Positions 17,103-29,200 of a stretch of DNA of 64,000 nt are shown in pieces; within the stretch, counting starts at the first letter, position 1; every line of letters begins with the position of its first letter. The notes under the pieces were generated by a model. The model saw nothing but the letters and a program-made list of their open reading frames with translations. It did no database searches and had not been told where the DNA came from. This DNA is from Balneola sp. (lineage in GTDB: Bacteria > Bacteroidota > Rhodothermia > Balneolales > Balneolaceae). Where the stretch lies: contig JAEPPZ010000001.1 in the NCBI GenBank assembly GCA_017640785.1, positions 310,001 through 374,000 of the forward strand, in the 5' to 3' direction. Made by a program: the position numbers and the translations under genes.

Positions 17103-18371
17103 TTACTTATTAACCAATTTCTGAGATGACATATTCTGATAAGCTTTTTCCTGCTTTGTAACTGAGATCGCCCAAACAGACCCTGCAATCAGCATCACTC
17201 CACCATAGATCATAATTAATGGTTTTACGGAGATCAAATCCAGTTCCAGACATGCGGCAGCCACCATCACGGAAAGGGAGTTTGCAATGGTAAACAGCAA
17301 CCATTCTGTACTGAATATCCTACCACGAAATGTATCGGTTGTTCTTTTTTGAAGTAGAATAGTACTCATTACCCAATTGGCTCCCGACGCTGAATGAGCC
17401 AGAAACACAAAAAAGATCATAAGCAGAATATTTGTACTCCATCCTACTACCATATACATCAAACCGGTTATTAGAATACTGAAGCCCATCACCATTACCC
17501 AATCTTTCTGATCTTTAAATAGTCTTCTTCCAATAACAGGTCCAACCCCCGTTCCAATTCCACGGGCGGCATACAGCAATCCCAAGCCGATACTTCCCAT
17601 CTTGAGTACATCTTCGCTGACGATAATGAGTAGATATACAAGACCACCCAGAAACATCGTTGAAGTTCCTTTTGCAATACTCGGTCTTAGAATGTGTTTG
17701 TTTGAAAATAAATACTGAGCACCTTCTTTTATTCCAACAAGTGGATTTCTGGTTCTAAGCTTTTCTTCAGCAGTTTGTTCGGTTTGCGGAATAACCGCCC
17801 TGTACAAAAACCAAGCTGATATTATGTAACTGATTGCATCCAGAATAAATACCAAATCCGTACCTAACCATTCTGTTGCAAATCCACCAATAGCCATTCC
17901 TGAAGTAAATATAATGCTCCATGTTGCTGTCGAGATCACATTGGCATCAACAAGCTGTGCCGGTGTTGTAACATTTGGGATTGAGGACGTTTTGGCTGGT
18001 TCGAAAAGAGCAGAAAGCATCATCTGAACTGAAGTAAGTGCAAAAGCGATCCAAAGTGTTTCCGGAGATCGAACAAGTAAAATTCCCAACAAAGACGCTG
18101 CTCTGGCAAAATCACAAAAGATCATCAGCTTTCTGCGATTGAATCGATCTGCAAGGTATCCTGCGAAGGGAGAAAAGAACGCCAAGCTCAACATCTTTAC
18201 AACGATGATCAAGCCAAGAAGTAATTCCGAATCAGAATATTTGGCAATCAGGGCGTAAAGGGCAAGAAGTCCAAACCAATCTCCGAAGTTGGAAATCGCT
18301 TGGCTGATCCACAATAACCGATAATTTCGGTTATCTTTTATAAGTTGAAAATATGGTTGTAGGCTTTTCAA
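17103..18371 (-). CDS. MFS exporter (MFS_3 / EntS-like)
   Basis: A 422-residue polytopic protein with the twelve-helix layout of the major facilitator superfamily. The start NYRLLWISQAISNFGDWFGLLAL and the loop GYLADRFNRRKLMIFCDFARA are typical of the MFS_3 subfamily that includes enterobactin exporter EntS and macrolide-efflux-like proteins; the second loop copy carries VIGRRLFKDQKDW. It probably exports a small hydrophobic molecule or drug by proton antiport. The frame has no ATG near its 5' end: it opens with TTG and an in-frame stop lies 24 bp upstream. A GntR-type regulator remnant lies right behind it. Confidence 0.85.
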   Translation of the reverse strand: MKSLQPYFQLIKDNRNYRLLWISQAISNFGDWFGLLALYALIAKYSDSELLLGLIIVVKMLSLAFFSPFAGYLADRFNRRKLMIFCDFARAASLLGILLVRSPETLWIAFALTSVQMMLSALFEPAKTSSIPNVTTPAQLVDANVISTATWSIIFTSGMAIGGFATEWLGTDLVFILDAISYIISAWFLYRAVIPQTEQTAEEKLRTRNPLVGIKEGAQYLFSNKHILRPSIAKGTSTMFLGGLVYLLIIVSEDVLKMGSIGLGLLYAARGIGTGVGPVIGRRLFKDQKDWVMVMGFSILITGLMYMVVGWSTNILLMIFFVFLAHSASGANWVMSTILLQKRTTDTFRGRIFSTEWLLFTIANSLSVMVAAACLELDLISVKPLIMIYGGVMLIAGSVWAISVTKQEKAYQNMSSQKLVNK

Positions 18372-18592
18372 AAAATCTTTAGGTAATTCAAGTCATCTTG
18401 TTGATTACCTAATTTACACTTTTACCATTCAGATTGGTTATTGAGTTTTTGGATGAGGGTGATAGATGGTCAATAAAAAAGATCTGTCATTTCTCACATC
18501 CGTTCGAAATGACAGCGTTATTGATTGGGTATTACATTAAAATTACAGACCCATCTTTTATGCACCTTGGACTTTCTTTCTGTGGCTTCAAA
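18372..18592. other. Intergenic spacer with a CTGTCATTT palindrome
   Basis: Spacer between the MFS start and the M28 stop. CTGTCATTT at 18,484-18,492 pairs with AAATGACAG at 18,507-18,515 (9 bp, 14-nt loop). This CTGTCATTTC...GAAATGACAG form is of the dispersed-repeat kind and could also serve as terminator of the M28 gene, although no T-run follows. Confidence 0.5.
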
Positions 18593-19477
18593 TCACTGCT
18601 TATCAAAAGCGAGCACTGCGTTCAGGATAAGTTGAACTGAAGATTTATAGAATTCCTGGGGAATCGTTTCAAATTCATCGGTCGCCTTATGATAGTTTTC
18701 ATGGTCTTCCACTCCGAAATACACAAACGGAACTCCTTTACTGTGAAACGGTCCATGATCGGATGAAAAAGTCCAGTCGTTATAGCCCAGATCCGGAGTA
18801 TCATGTCCGAATAACAATCTTAATCCTGCTGTATCTATAGATTCAAGAATCGGTTTTGTTTCCGGGTAGTGATAAGTACCTGCGGCATAAATCTCGCTAC
18901 TATCATTATTGCTGATCATATCCATGTTGATATTCAGTTTTACCTTAGTCAATAAAACCGAATCTTCAACAAATGCTCTGGCTCCCTGCAATCCCATTTC
19001 CTCTGCATCAAAAGCTGCAAAAATAAGTGTATGATTTGGTTGTTCTTTTGCAAAATAATCTGCCATAGCTAACAATGCTGCCGTTCCTGAAGCGTCATCA
19101 TCAGCTCCGTTAAAGATCAAAGAATCTCTTATTCCTAAATGATCATAATGCGCAGTTATAACGATCATGGAATCCGTTTTTCCATCTATTTTTGCAATTA
19201 CATTTACTCCGGACATTTCTTCCTGAGTACGGCGATTTTCAAAAGTAAATTCGTGGGTATATGAATCCTGAAACGGTTCTGCTCCTTCTTCCTGAAAACG
19301 GGTTATTAAATATTCACGAGCAATTCTATTTCCTTCTGTTCCTGTTCTTCTTCCTTCTGTAGCGTCTGAAGAAATAAATCGAAGATCTTCGATAAGTTGG
19401 GTAGTATCCAGGCTTGTTTTATTGTTTGGCTGACACCCCAATACCGGTATTAATAAAAGAAAGAGTAGTTTTTTCAT
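18593..19477 (-). CDS. M28 family metallopeptidase, lipoprotein
   Basis: A 294-residue zinc aminopeptidase-like protein with a lipoprotein signal (LFLLLIPVLGCQ, acylated C15). The M28 fold is shown by the metal-binding series AHYDHLG (H110), GADDDASG (D126/D127), FDAEEMGLQG (E159/E160), NINMDM (D186) and SDHGPF (H241), in the usual order and spacing. It should remove N-terminal residues from peptides in the periplasm or at the cell surface, perhaps in series with the S9 peptidase 1.6 kb away. The ATG is followed by an unbroken domain; nothing appears truncated. Confidence 0.92.
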   Translation of the reverse strand: MKKLLFLLLIPVLGCQPNNKTSLDTTQLIEDLRFISSDATEGRRTGTEGNRIAREYLITRFQEEGAEPFQDSYTHEFTFENRRTQEEMSGVNVIAKIDGKTDSMIVITAHYDHLGIRDSLIFNGADDDASGTAALLAMADYFAKEQPNHTLIFAAFDAEEMGLQGARAFVEDSVLLTKVKLNINMDMISNNDSSEIYAAGTYHYPETKPILESIDTAGLRLLFGHDTPDLGYNDWTFSSDHGPFHSKGVPFVYFGVEDHENYHKATDEFETIPQEFYKSSVQLILNAVLAFDKQ

Positions 19478-19815
19478 GAATTGATCGCTTTAATTTTGAA
19501 GGCTTAAGATTGAGTTAAATAAGACTCAAAGCAATTCTAAAAAACTAGTTTTACAAAAAAGTGAAATCTTAAGATCGATGAATTGCTTTTACTATTTACC
19601 AAGACGGTCTAAATAGATTAAGCTGAATAGCTAAAAACTAGATCTCATTAAAAAACCCCGATCAAATCAATGACCGAGGTTCGTGGTTAATTTTTAAAAA
19701 TGAAAAATATATCTGCTACTCTTTTCGCCACTTATAGTCTTGTTGACTGTTTTTCTGTAGATATGTGTAATAAAAGCCTGATCTAGATTTTTATTAAGGA
19801 AACGTTAAACAACAC
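19478..19815. other. Intergenic region between the Cys-pair protein and M28 genes
   Basis: About 340 bp with no credible gene. It holds the terminator of the Cys-pair gene (listed separately), a small TTGAGT/ACTCAA hairpin at 19,510-19,529 and presumably the M28 promoter. I see no other structure. Confidence 0.6.
19654..19681 (-). terminator. Terminator downstream of the 77-residue Cys-pair gene
   Basis: On the minus strand AACCTCGGTCA pairs with TGATCGGGGTT (11 positions, two non-Watson-Crick) around a 6-nt loop and is followed by TTTTTTAA. Confidence 0.7.
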
Positions 19816-20049
19816 TCAGAAAGAGAAACTATTTTTAAGTCGATCAATAAGTTTTTGCTTCATAACAGAATCCATTTCCTGTGCTTTCTGTAATTCTGTT
19901 TTTCTATTTATATAACAACCTTGACAAGCAAGCATGGTTTTACCCTGATCTTCCAGATTTCTGAGTACGACTTTATAATTACCAATCGGTCGCTCTAATC
20001 CCTCTTTTGAACTACAATAGGAACAATATCTGGTAATTACTTTCATCAA
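19816..20049 (-). CDS. Small Cys-pair (zinc-ribbon-like) protein
   Basis: A 77-residue protein with two CxxC pairs, CSYC (about 8-11) and CQGC (about 42-45), separated by a basic beta-strand-like stretch (YKVVLRNLEDQGKTML), the spacing of a small zinc ribbon, followed by a charged helical tail. No signal peptide or membrane segment, so it is probably cytoplasmic. It might bind nucleic acid or a protein partner, which is inference. A copy of the bipartite TAGGTA-N4-TACCTA motif lies 110 bp before its start, placing it in the same putative regulon as the giant adhesin, after whose terminator it stands. Two ATGs in tandem open the frame. Confidence 0.7.
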   Translation of the reverse strand: MMKVITRYCSYCSSKEGLERPIGNYKVVLRNLEDQGKTMLACQGCYINRKTELQKAQEMDSVMKQKLIDRLKNSFSF

Positions 20050-20136
20050 TAAACTGACTTTATTTTTAAATTTTTAATTTGATTTGGGTGGTTATTATGA
20101 CAAATAAAAAGTTCAATTTTTATGTATAGAAATCAA

Positions 20137-20174
20137 TAGGAAGGAGTGCTCAATTATCTAGGTAGAAGTACCTA
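20137..20174 (-). promoter_or_regulatory. Bipartite operator-like motif, copy A (before the Cys-pair gene)
   Basis: TAGGTA-N4-TACCTA palindrome at 20,159-20,174. On the minus strand GATAA and then TTGAGCACTCCTTCC follow it. It is nearly identical to copy B over about 38 bp and lies 110 bp before the start codon of the 77-residue protein. Confidence 0.75.
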
Positions 20175-20223
20175 TTAACAGGCTATTCTCAAATACTGCA
20201 ACTATTGAAATAAAAAGTCAAAA

Positions 20224-20251
20224 AACCCCAATCAAGTCAATAATTGGGGTT
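20224..20251 (-). terminator. Terminator of the giant adhesin gene
   Basis: Perfect 9-bp stem AACCCCAAT / ATTGGGGTT with a 10-nt loop, followed on the minus strand by a run of six T. It lies 21 bp after the adhesin stop. Confidence 0.9.
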
Positions 20252-20272
20252 AGAATTTTTATTTAATATAAC

Positions 20273-23200
20273 CTACTTGATAAGTGTCATTCTTTTTGAA
20301 TCCACGTATTTACCGGCTTCAATTCTGTAGAAATAGATACCTGAAGCGAGGTTACTGGCATCAAATGTAATCTGATACCATCCAGCAGCTTTTCTTTCGT
20401 TATCAACCAACGTTGCTACCTTTCGACCTATCAAATCAAATACTTCCAGCCTCACGGTTCCACTTTGTGGTACGGCATATGTTATTACCGTAGAAGGGTT
20501 AAATGGATTCGGATAGTTTTGTTTCAGTTCTGCTTCAACAGGAAGTTCGGCCATTAGTTCAGCTGATGTAGCAAAGCTTGGATCTGTCTGCACTTCCAAA
20601 GTATCATAAGAAGCAATTCCATCAAGATTACGAACCTGTATTGCCACATAGAAGGTGTCTGCTTCTGGCCGTGCTGTGACTGAGAAAACACCATTAGAAG
20701 TATTGAAATTAATCGTTTCAACCGTATCAGAAATAATATCGAATCTGAAATCAAGTTGATTATCCAAAGTATTGGTATCACTGACATAATCCCAAAGATT
20801 AAGAATTTGAGTATCTTCAGTTCTTACCTCAAATGGATCCGGAAGATTGGAAAACATAGGGCTATCATCCACCCCTTCCTGGCCACCCCAAGTGATGTCC
20901 ATATTGTTTGCCTGTCGCATAACTCTCATTGCGGCAGCACCTTCTTCGTTAAGCTCGATAGTACCAATATTAATGCTTACGCCATCCTGAAGATCCAGCT
21001 TCGACCACTCCACAAACATTTTACTGGCATTATCGGAGTTCATCCCTGATCCCAACAAGAACCCGGCTATAGAGTCTGGGCTACTATTTGAGAATGTAGC
21101 CGACTTTTTTAATTGATTTCGAGCGCTTTGTGTATTATGGTCTCCAATCGAATCATCCAGTTTTGTTGCGTCTACTGCTTTGTCCTCTACATGTTGGCTA
21201 CCCGTTGAACTACTCGTCGTTGCCTGCCCATTAATATTCGCGATTTTTGCATTGCTATTTGGGCTATCATCAAAATACAGTATTGAGCTAACATCCCAAT
21301 TGCTTATATCCTGATTAAATGAAACTGCACCAAAAAACATACTAGATACGTCAGTAAGATTTTTGGCTCCCCACTCTCCATCAGTTGAAGCGATGCTCTT
21401 TGTGGTGCTATTCTTAGGTTGTCCATTGTTAAAGCTTTGCGCATAACTGAACATTTTTTTTGTATTCCGAAGGTCAAGATTGCCTCTGAATAACCATAAG
21501 AATATGTTTTGGTTAAAACTATAATTCCACTCAAACATTGATTCCATTGAAGTAACCGATGAAACGTCCCAATTTCCTACAGGTTGATTGAATGTCAAAT
21601 GCCCCCGGAACATGTAAGCCATATCTTTTACTGAAGAAACATCCCATTTATCTAGAGGCTGATCAAATCTTGAGTTAGCCCATATTTTAGTTTCATCAAG
21701 TTGAGTTCCATTAATAGCGTAGATCAAAATAGATTTTAAAAAATTATCAAACATGCTTCTCATCGACTCAACATTTGAAACATCCCAATCATTAATAGGC
21801 TGGTTGAACATGGCTGCATGTGAAAACATGGCCTCCATATTAGTAACTGAAGAGACATCCCATTTACTAATATCCTGATTGAATCTCATGCTACTAATAA
21901 TACCCCAACCTTCTGGACATCTACCTTCAGTTTCTGCGGCTGTCAAACCGCTACATATTGGTCGTTTCCCATTGTAACCGGCAAACATATACCTCATGTT
22001 GGTTACATCAGAAACATCCCACCTTCCAATCGGTTGATTAAAGGTTCCTTTCAACATGAATAATTCAGACATATCCGTGATTCCGGTTGTAACACTGGTT
22101 ACGAGCTCAGGGTTATTTCCATCCGCATCGAGTAATGCAATTAAGCCTGCTCTATCGCGCAGGGTATGTGTAACCGGCTCTCCATCAATAATAACAAAGC
22201 CTTGTTCATTTATTTCTGCATCTTCGTTGGCTTTAACCGTATAGTTATTTTCTGCTAAAAAGAAGTTATTATACATCTCAACACTATCAACCCCAATGGT
22301 TTCAGAGAAACTTACCGCTGGAATTTCAAAGGTTGCTGAAAGTTTAAATTTGACACCTTCCGGGTTGGCGATCTTTATGTTTCTGGTCATCAATTCCCAG
22401 GTGCCATTCTCAGCATTGAATACAGGCTTGGTGAAGCCGGATAAAGCGTTATCATTATCCATATTAGTAGCTGTCCACTGAACTCCGCCTGCTTCTTGTG
22501 ATACCGGTTCCCCATTCCCTAATACCTGAATAAGTAATTTAGTATCTACCGAGAATCGTTCTTTAGCTATATCAAAGGTGTATTCAATGGGCTCGAGTCC
22601 TTTGTCATTGAATGTCCAGTCAAATTGGTTAATAATTCTTTGGCGGCTGCTGACAGCTTGGCGTGAGTAGTACGTACTGTCTACATCCATAGTAAGATTA
22701 GATGGCAGATTTTTTTGCGACCACTTGATAAGCAGTGAGTCATAATTTGCAATAGACAGATTGGTACCTCTAAGAAAACCAAATGGTGGGTCTGATAATA
22801 TTTCTACGGATGTAATGTCCCAGTCGCCCAGATTTTGATTAAACTCGGATGCATTATGGAACATGCCGCCCATGTCAGTTACTTGGTCTACATCCCAGCC
22901 CGAAAGATCCTGATTGAAAGAACTAGCCTCTCGGAACATTCTCGCCATATTGGTCACTTTACTCACTTCCCAATCAGATATATCTGCATTGAAAGAACTT
23001 GCCTCACTAAACATACTTTGCATGTTGGTTACATTACTCACATTCCAGGAAGATATATCTGAATTGAAGGAGACGGCCTTAAAGAACATCGATTCCATTC
23101 TTTCAACATTTGATACATCCCAATCACTTAGATCTCCATTGAATTTCGGAGTATTAAAAAACATCCCCCTCACATCTGTAACTTTACTTAGATCGGGGAC

Positions 23201-26200
23201 ATCGGTAGCATTGTATTCCATATTGATTCCCCATGCAAACATCCGATCCATTTTTTCCCACTCTATTGTGCCCCAGCTTTCCAATGAGACGAGTTGATCT
23301 AACTTGCCCTCTTCCACAGGATCCATGTGAGGGAAAATTCCGGTAATGGATACTGTGTGAGTATCAGCACTGGCATAGGTATGTGAAGGATCTGGATCAT
23401 CCAGCCCACTATATTTTTCAATGGTTCCGTCGCCCCAATCGATTACGAAATCAAAATCGGTTATTTCTTCGCCCCCACCGGTTGGAATGGTTACGGTTTC
23501 ATCCGCTGATGTTGTTAGCCAGCGGGTCGTGAATGTGGCTACTTTTCCGCCGTCGTTAAAGGTCCAGCCCAGTTCCACAAGTTTTTCGTAAGCTTGATCA
23601 GATAGAATAGAGCGCTGTGCCTCTCCAAAAGAAACGGTCCGCTCTGTGCTGACACTTAATTTATCTGCCCACCCTAATAAAGTAGAATCATAATTAACGG
23701 TCGAAAGAGCGGTCCCATCCATAAAGCCGGATCCTTCGCTTTCTCCATCAAAGGTTGCCACCTTTCGGATATCCCAGGCTCCCAGATTTTGATCGAAAGA
23801 TGTTGCCTGCGCAAACATAGATTCCATTGTTGTTACTGAACCTACATCCCAGACTGATATGTCCTGATTGAAAGCATCAGCTCCTGCAAAGAGTAACTTC
23901 ATATTGGTAATATTCGACACATCCCAACCCGAAATATCTGAGTTAAACTTGGAAGCACCGAAGGAGGCAAACATACCCTCAATACTGCTCACGTTATCCA
24001 GATTTGGAACATCCTGAGCTGTGATCTCCAGATTGGTCGCATTGGTGAACATATAAGCCATACTCTCCCATACAATATCCCCCCAACGGGCTACTTCCGT
24101 CAACTGTGGCATAGAGGTTGAATTACTCTGTGCATTCATAGCTGGAAAAGTTCCGGATATTGCTATTATCGTAGCATCTATACCAGAATAGGTATGTGAG
24201 ATTGTTGGATTATCTCCGGTATAGCGCTCCAAGGTACCATCGCCCCAATCAATCGTGAAGTCGTATTCGGAGAGTTCTTCCAATTCTGCTACCGGTATGT
24301 TTATGGTAGGATTTGATTCTTTGATATCCCATCGTGTTAAAAATGTATTGTAAAAACCACCATCCGTGAGCGACCAGTTATGGAGATTCATCAAGTCAAG
24401 CTTATATCGTTCACCTGCACCGTATTTGACATCTCCCACATTCAGGCTTAGCCCTGTAGGTATATTCTCCAGCTTAGACCATTTATTTAACAAAAGGTCA
24501 TAGTTTTGCATAGAGAGATTTGAGCCTTGCAGAAACCCATACTGGTTATTATCCAGACGAATAGCACTGGAAATATCCCAAGTACTGATGTCCTGATCAA
24601 AGGATGCAGCATTCAGAAACATACCGCCAAAATCGGTTACTTTACTTACATCCCAACCTGATACATCCTGGTTGAAGGCAGTAGCATTAGCAAACATTCC
24701 GAACATGTTTGTTGCCGACCCGGTATTCCAAGTGGAAACATCTCCATTAAAAGAATCGGTATCCTGAAACAATCCTCTCATATTTGTTACGGATGAAACA
24801 TTCCAGTTGCTCAATTCCTGATTAAAAGCATCTGCGTTTTGGAACATCTCTCGCATGTTGGTCACCTTGCTGACATCCCATGTTGAAATATCTCCATTGA
24901 ATATTGTGGCCCCATCAAACATAAAGCTCATGTCGGTTACAGTAGATGTATTCCATCCGCTGAAATCTCCATTTAGCTTTTCTGCCGCAAAGAACATTCC
25001 TGCTGTTGAAGTTACCTTCGAAAGATCCGGTGCATCAGTGGCATTATATTCCATGTTTCGAGCCCAGGCGAAGGTATTCACCATATTTTCCCATGCATTA
25101 TTACCCCATTGCTCAATAGAAGATAATTGATTCAGATCTCCGTCTGCATTTGGTTTCAGATAAGGGAATGCACCTTCAATCTGAACAGTGTGAGTACCTG
25201 CTGTTGCGTAAGTATGGGAAGGATCAGGGTCATCTCCGGTAATGCGCTCAACCGAACCATCACCCCAATCGACGATAAACTCAAAATCAGAAATTTCTGC
25301 TCCACCGCTTGTAGGTATGGTTACTGTTTCATCTGTACTCGTTGTAGTCCATGTAGTGATAAATGCATTTGAAGGGTTTACTGTAAGGACTTCATTTACG
25401 GTAACCTTAAATGTATCTGCAACCGAAAATTCACCGTCAGTGGCTGTTACTGTGATCGTTGCAGTTCCAAATTCCTTAAATGATAGTATAAGATTTGATT
25501 CACCACTGGCTATAGCTACCACCGATGACGAATTACTACTCACTACCGAATAGGTTAATGTTGAATTTCCATCCGGATCAGAAAATACTCCACTATTGTC
25601 TATGGTTGTATTCGGGTCTGTCTCATCCACAACAAGATCACTTAAAGGACTACTTACTACTGGTGCTTCATTTTCATTAGTAACTGTGATTGTCAATGTT
25701 ATAGTTGCCGTATTATTTACAGCTTCACCGTCATCGGCTTGAACAATCGCTTCGTATTCATTGTTACCATCTGCATCAGCAGGATTTTCGAAATCAGGTG
25801 CTGCTTTAAATGTTAGAATTCCTGAAGAGGCATCTATGTTAAACAAACTACCATCTGCTCCACCTGAGATGGAATATGAAATTCCGGCATCAGTTTCACC
25901 TCCGTTGCCATTGTTGGCATTTACATCTATTACGGTGCCTGTGCTATTTTCGGCAAACGCAGCTGTTCTCGGAGTGCCGGATGCCAGGGTGTACTCGACT
26001 ACCGCACCATCATCTGGTCCAATCACAAACATTTTCGTGCCGTCCCTGTTAAAGGTGAGACTATATGGGAATTTCTCCTGGATGGCTACGGAAAACTCCT
26101 CGGCCGCTCCCGCATATATCGCCGTGGATACATCCCAAGCCGCTCCCAGCGTGTATTCCACCACCGCATCATCCTCGTTTCCAATCACAAACATTTTCGT

Positions 26201-29200
26201 GCCGTCCCCGTTAAAGGTGAGACCGGTTGGGCTTAAATCTTGGCCTGCTACATTAAATTCCTCTTGAGCGCCTGCATACACCGCCGTGGATACATCCCAG
26301 GCTACACCGAGCGAGTACTCGACTACCGCACCATCATCTGGTCCAATCACAAACATTTTCGTGCCGTCTCCGTTGAAGGCGAGTCCGAATGGGGCTGTCT
26401 CTTGGGCTGCCACATTAAATTCCTCTTCAGCGCCTGCATACACCGCCGTCGATACATCCCAGGCCGCACCGAGCATGTACTCTACCACTGCATCACCAAC
26501 TGCTCCAATCATAAACATTTTCGTGCCGTCTCCGTTGAAGGCGAGCCCGAATGGGGCTGTCTCTTGGGCTCCTACGGAAAACTCCTCGGCCGCTCCCGCA
26601 TATATCGCCGTGGATACATCCCAGGCCACACCGAGCGTGTACTCTACCACTGCATCACTACCTGATCCAATCACGAACATCTTCGTGCCGTCCCCGCTGA
26701 AGGTGAGACCGGTTGGCGCTGGTTCTTGGTCACCTACAGAAAATTCCTCGGCCGCTCCCGCATATACTGCTTCTGATACATCATATGCATCAAATGCTTC
26801 AGGAAATGTGGGGGCATTATTCACTTCATTCACAGTAATTGCAAAACTATCTTCTACACTTAACTCACCATCACTGGCTTTAACCGTAATGTTGGCTACT
26901 CCGAATTGGTCAGCTTGATAGTTAAGAGTTAGTGCAGAGTCATTGATAGTTGCTGTGACCAATGTGGGATTATCGTTTACTTCTATAGTGTAGATCAAGG
27001 AGCCAGACGCAGTTTCTGCATCGTTAAAGTTAGTGCTTAGGTCTATGACGGTGTTTGCTGCATTTTCATCCACAGTTACATCGGCAATAGGTGTACTTAG
27101 AATTGGGCTTTCATTTACATTAATAACCGTAATTTCCAGAGTTACATTAGAGGTATTATTTTCAGGTCGACCATCATCAGCAGTAATGGTTACTTCATAG
27201 ATACCATCTGTGTTTGCATCGGTAGGATTTTCGAAGTCGGGCGAATTAGAAAATGTTAGCTCACCGGTTGACGAATTGAGTAAGAATTCTCCGGCATCCT
27301 CACCACCTGTAATGCTATACGTGATTCCAAAATCCGCTACTCCGCCATCTCCATCGGTTGCATTAAGATCAATCACTGACTCAGTTGCATTTTCTGCGAA
27401 ATCAACAGATGTTGATGTTAAGGCGAAAACTGGAGGTGTATTTACTTCATTTACGGTAACCTTAAATGTATCTGCAATCGAAAATTCACCGTCAGTGGCT
27501 GTTACTGTAATATTTGCAACTCCAAACTGATCTTGTTGAGGGAATAAGCTCAACGTATCTGATTTAAATAATCCTATTACAAGGGTTGGATCGTCTATTT
27601 CAGTAACAGAATAAGACAATAATTCTGAGGTGGTTTCAAGGTCTTTGAAATTTGGAGTTACAATTATCTTGTATTCCCCAGAATTTTCATCAACTACCAC
27701 ATCGGCAATAGGGGTACTTACTGTTGGGGCTGTATTAAATATACCGGCATCGCTAATGATCCAATTATTCGGATCGTTCGTTAATTTTGCACGGGCTGCT
27801 GAAGCCGCCGCAGTGTATTTCACATTACCAACACCTAATCTCATATTGCGTTCCACACTTGGTAAAGCTGCCCAGCCAATAAGTAAAGAATCATAATTGG
27901 GTGTGGTGAGTCCGGAATTACCCAAAAAACTATAGAAAGCGTCAGCATCTTCAAAACTTTGCACCTTCGAAATATCCCAATCACCCAAATCCTGGTCAAA
28001 AGATACTGCCCCATTAAACATTCCAATCATATTAACAACGTTTGAAACATCCCACTGGCTTAGATCCTGATTAAAAGAAGTAGCTTCTTGAAACATATTT
28101 TCCATGTTTAAAACAGACGATACGTTCCAACTGCTTATATCCTGATTGAATGCACTTGCGCGGCTAAACATCGAAGACATGTTTGACACCTTAGAAGTTT
28201 TTTCACCCCAGTTATTAATATCCTGATTAAATGCAGTTGCACCTGAAAACATCACATTCATGTATTCAACTGAAGACACGTCCCAGTTTCCAATTGGTTG
28301 ATCGAATGCCGAAGTAGATGCAAACATAGCATCCATATATATCACTGAAGATACATCCCAACTACTGATGTCTTGGTTAAATAAGGTTGCACTATTAAAC
28401 ATAGCTCCCATATTTGTAACAGCACCAACATTCCAACTACTTAAATCTTGGTTGAATATCTGCGCATTAAAAAACATGGCATACATATTTGTAACAGAAC
28501 TCACATCCCAGTTACTTATGTCCTGATTGAATGTATGAGCATTGTTAAACATCTTCTCCATGTTAACTACCTGAGACACATCCCAGCTTGAAATATCTTG
28601 ATCGAAGTTTGATTTTCCATCAAATAAATAGCTCATATCGGTTATTCCACTAGTACAAGTAGAAGCCGCATTGTCTGTAGTAATTTGATCTTTTGATCGT
28701 TTGGTGTACTCAATACCGTTTATTGTTCCCTTATCGCCTACTTTAGCATTACTACAGGTAATCGTTACTCCATTCTCTGCCAAGAAAAATAGACTTGGCA
28801 CTTCCAACCAAGGGCTGGAAACGGAAGTTCCTAGTTCAATGCCGTCATTAGGAGTCACCTCCACTTTCACAAACTTGCTCGCTTGCGCTGAAGTTGGGGT
28901 AAAAGTGTTAGCCGTAGAGTCAGTGATGGCTGCTGCGTTAGTTCCACTTGCATCATCGGCAACATTCCACTGGAAGGTACTGCCTGATTCGGCGTCTCCA
29001 TCGGCGTCGGTGAAGGTATAACTCGCTGTAAGCTGCTCGCCTACTTTTGGTGTTCCGACAATCAGAACGTCAGTGGCTACCGGTACCTCATTGGTTCGTC
29101 CTGCATCGGTGATGTACCATTTGTAGTCATCGACCAATTTTGCACGAGCTGCTGAGGCCGCCGGTGAATATTTAGTACTATCAGCTCCCAAGCCTACATT

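Noticed and set aside
19700-19786. 28-codon plus-strand frame beginning MKNISATLF
   Set aside because: Very short, no ribosome-binding site, no recognisable family, and it overlaps the terminator region.
25761-26918. Long open frames on the plus strand inside the adhesin gene (up to 210 codons)
   Set aside because: They are antisense to repeated, compositionally biased coding DNA, lack start signals and change with the repeats. The minus-strand frame is continuous with recognisable domains.
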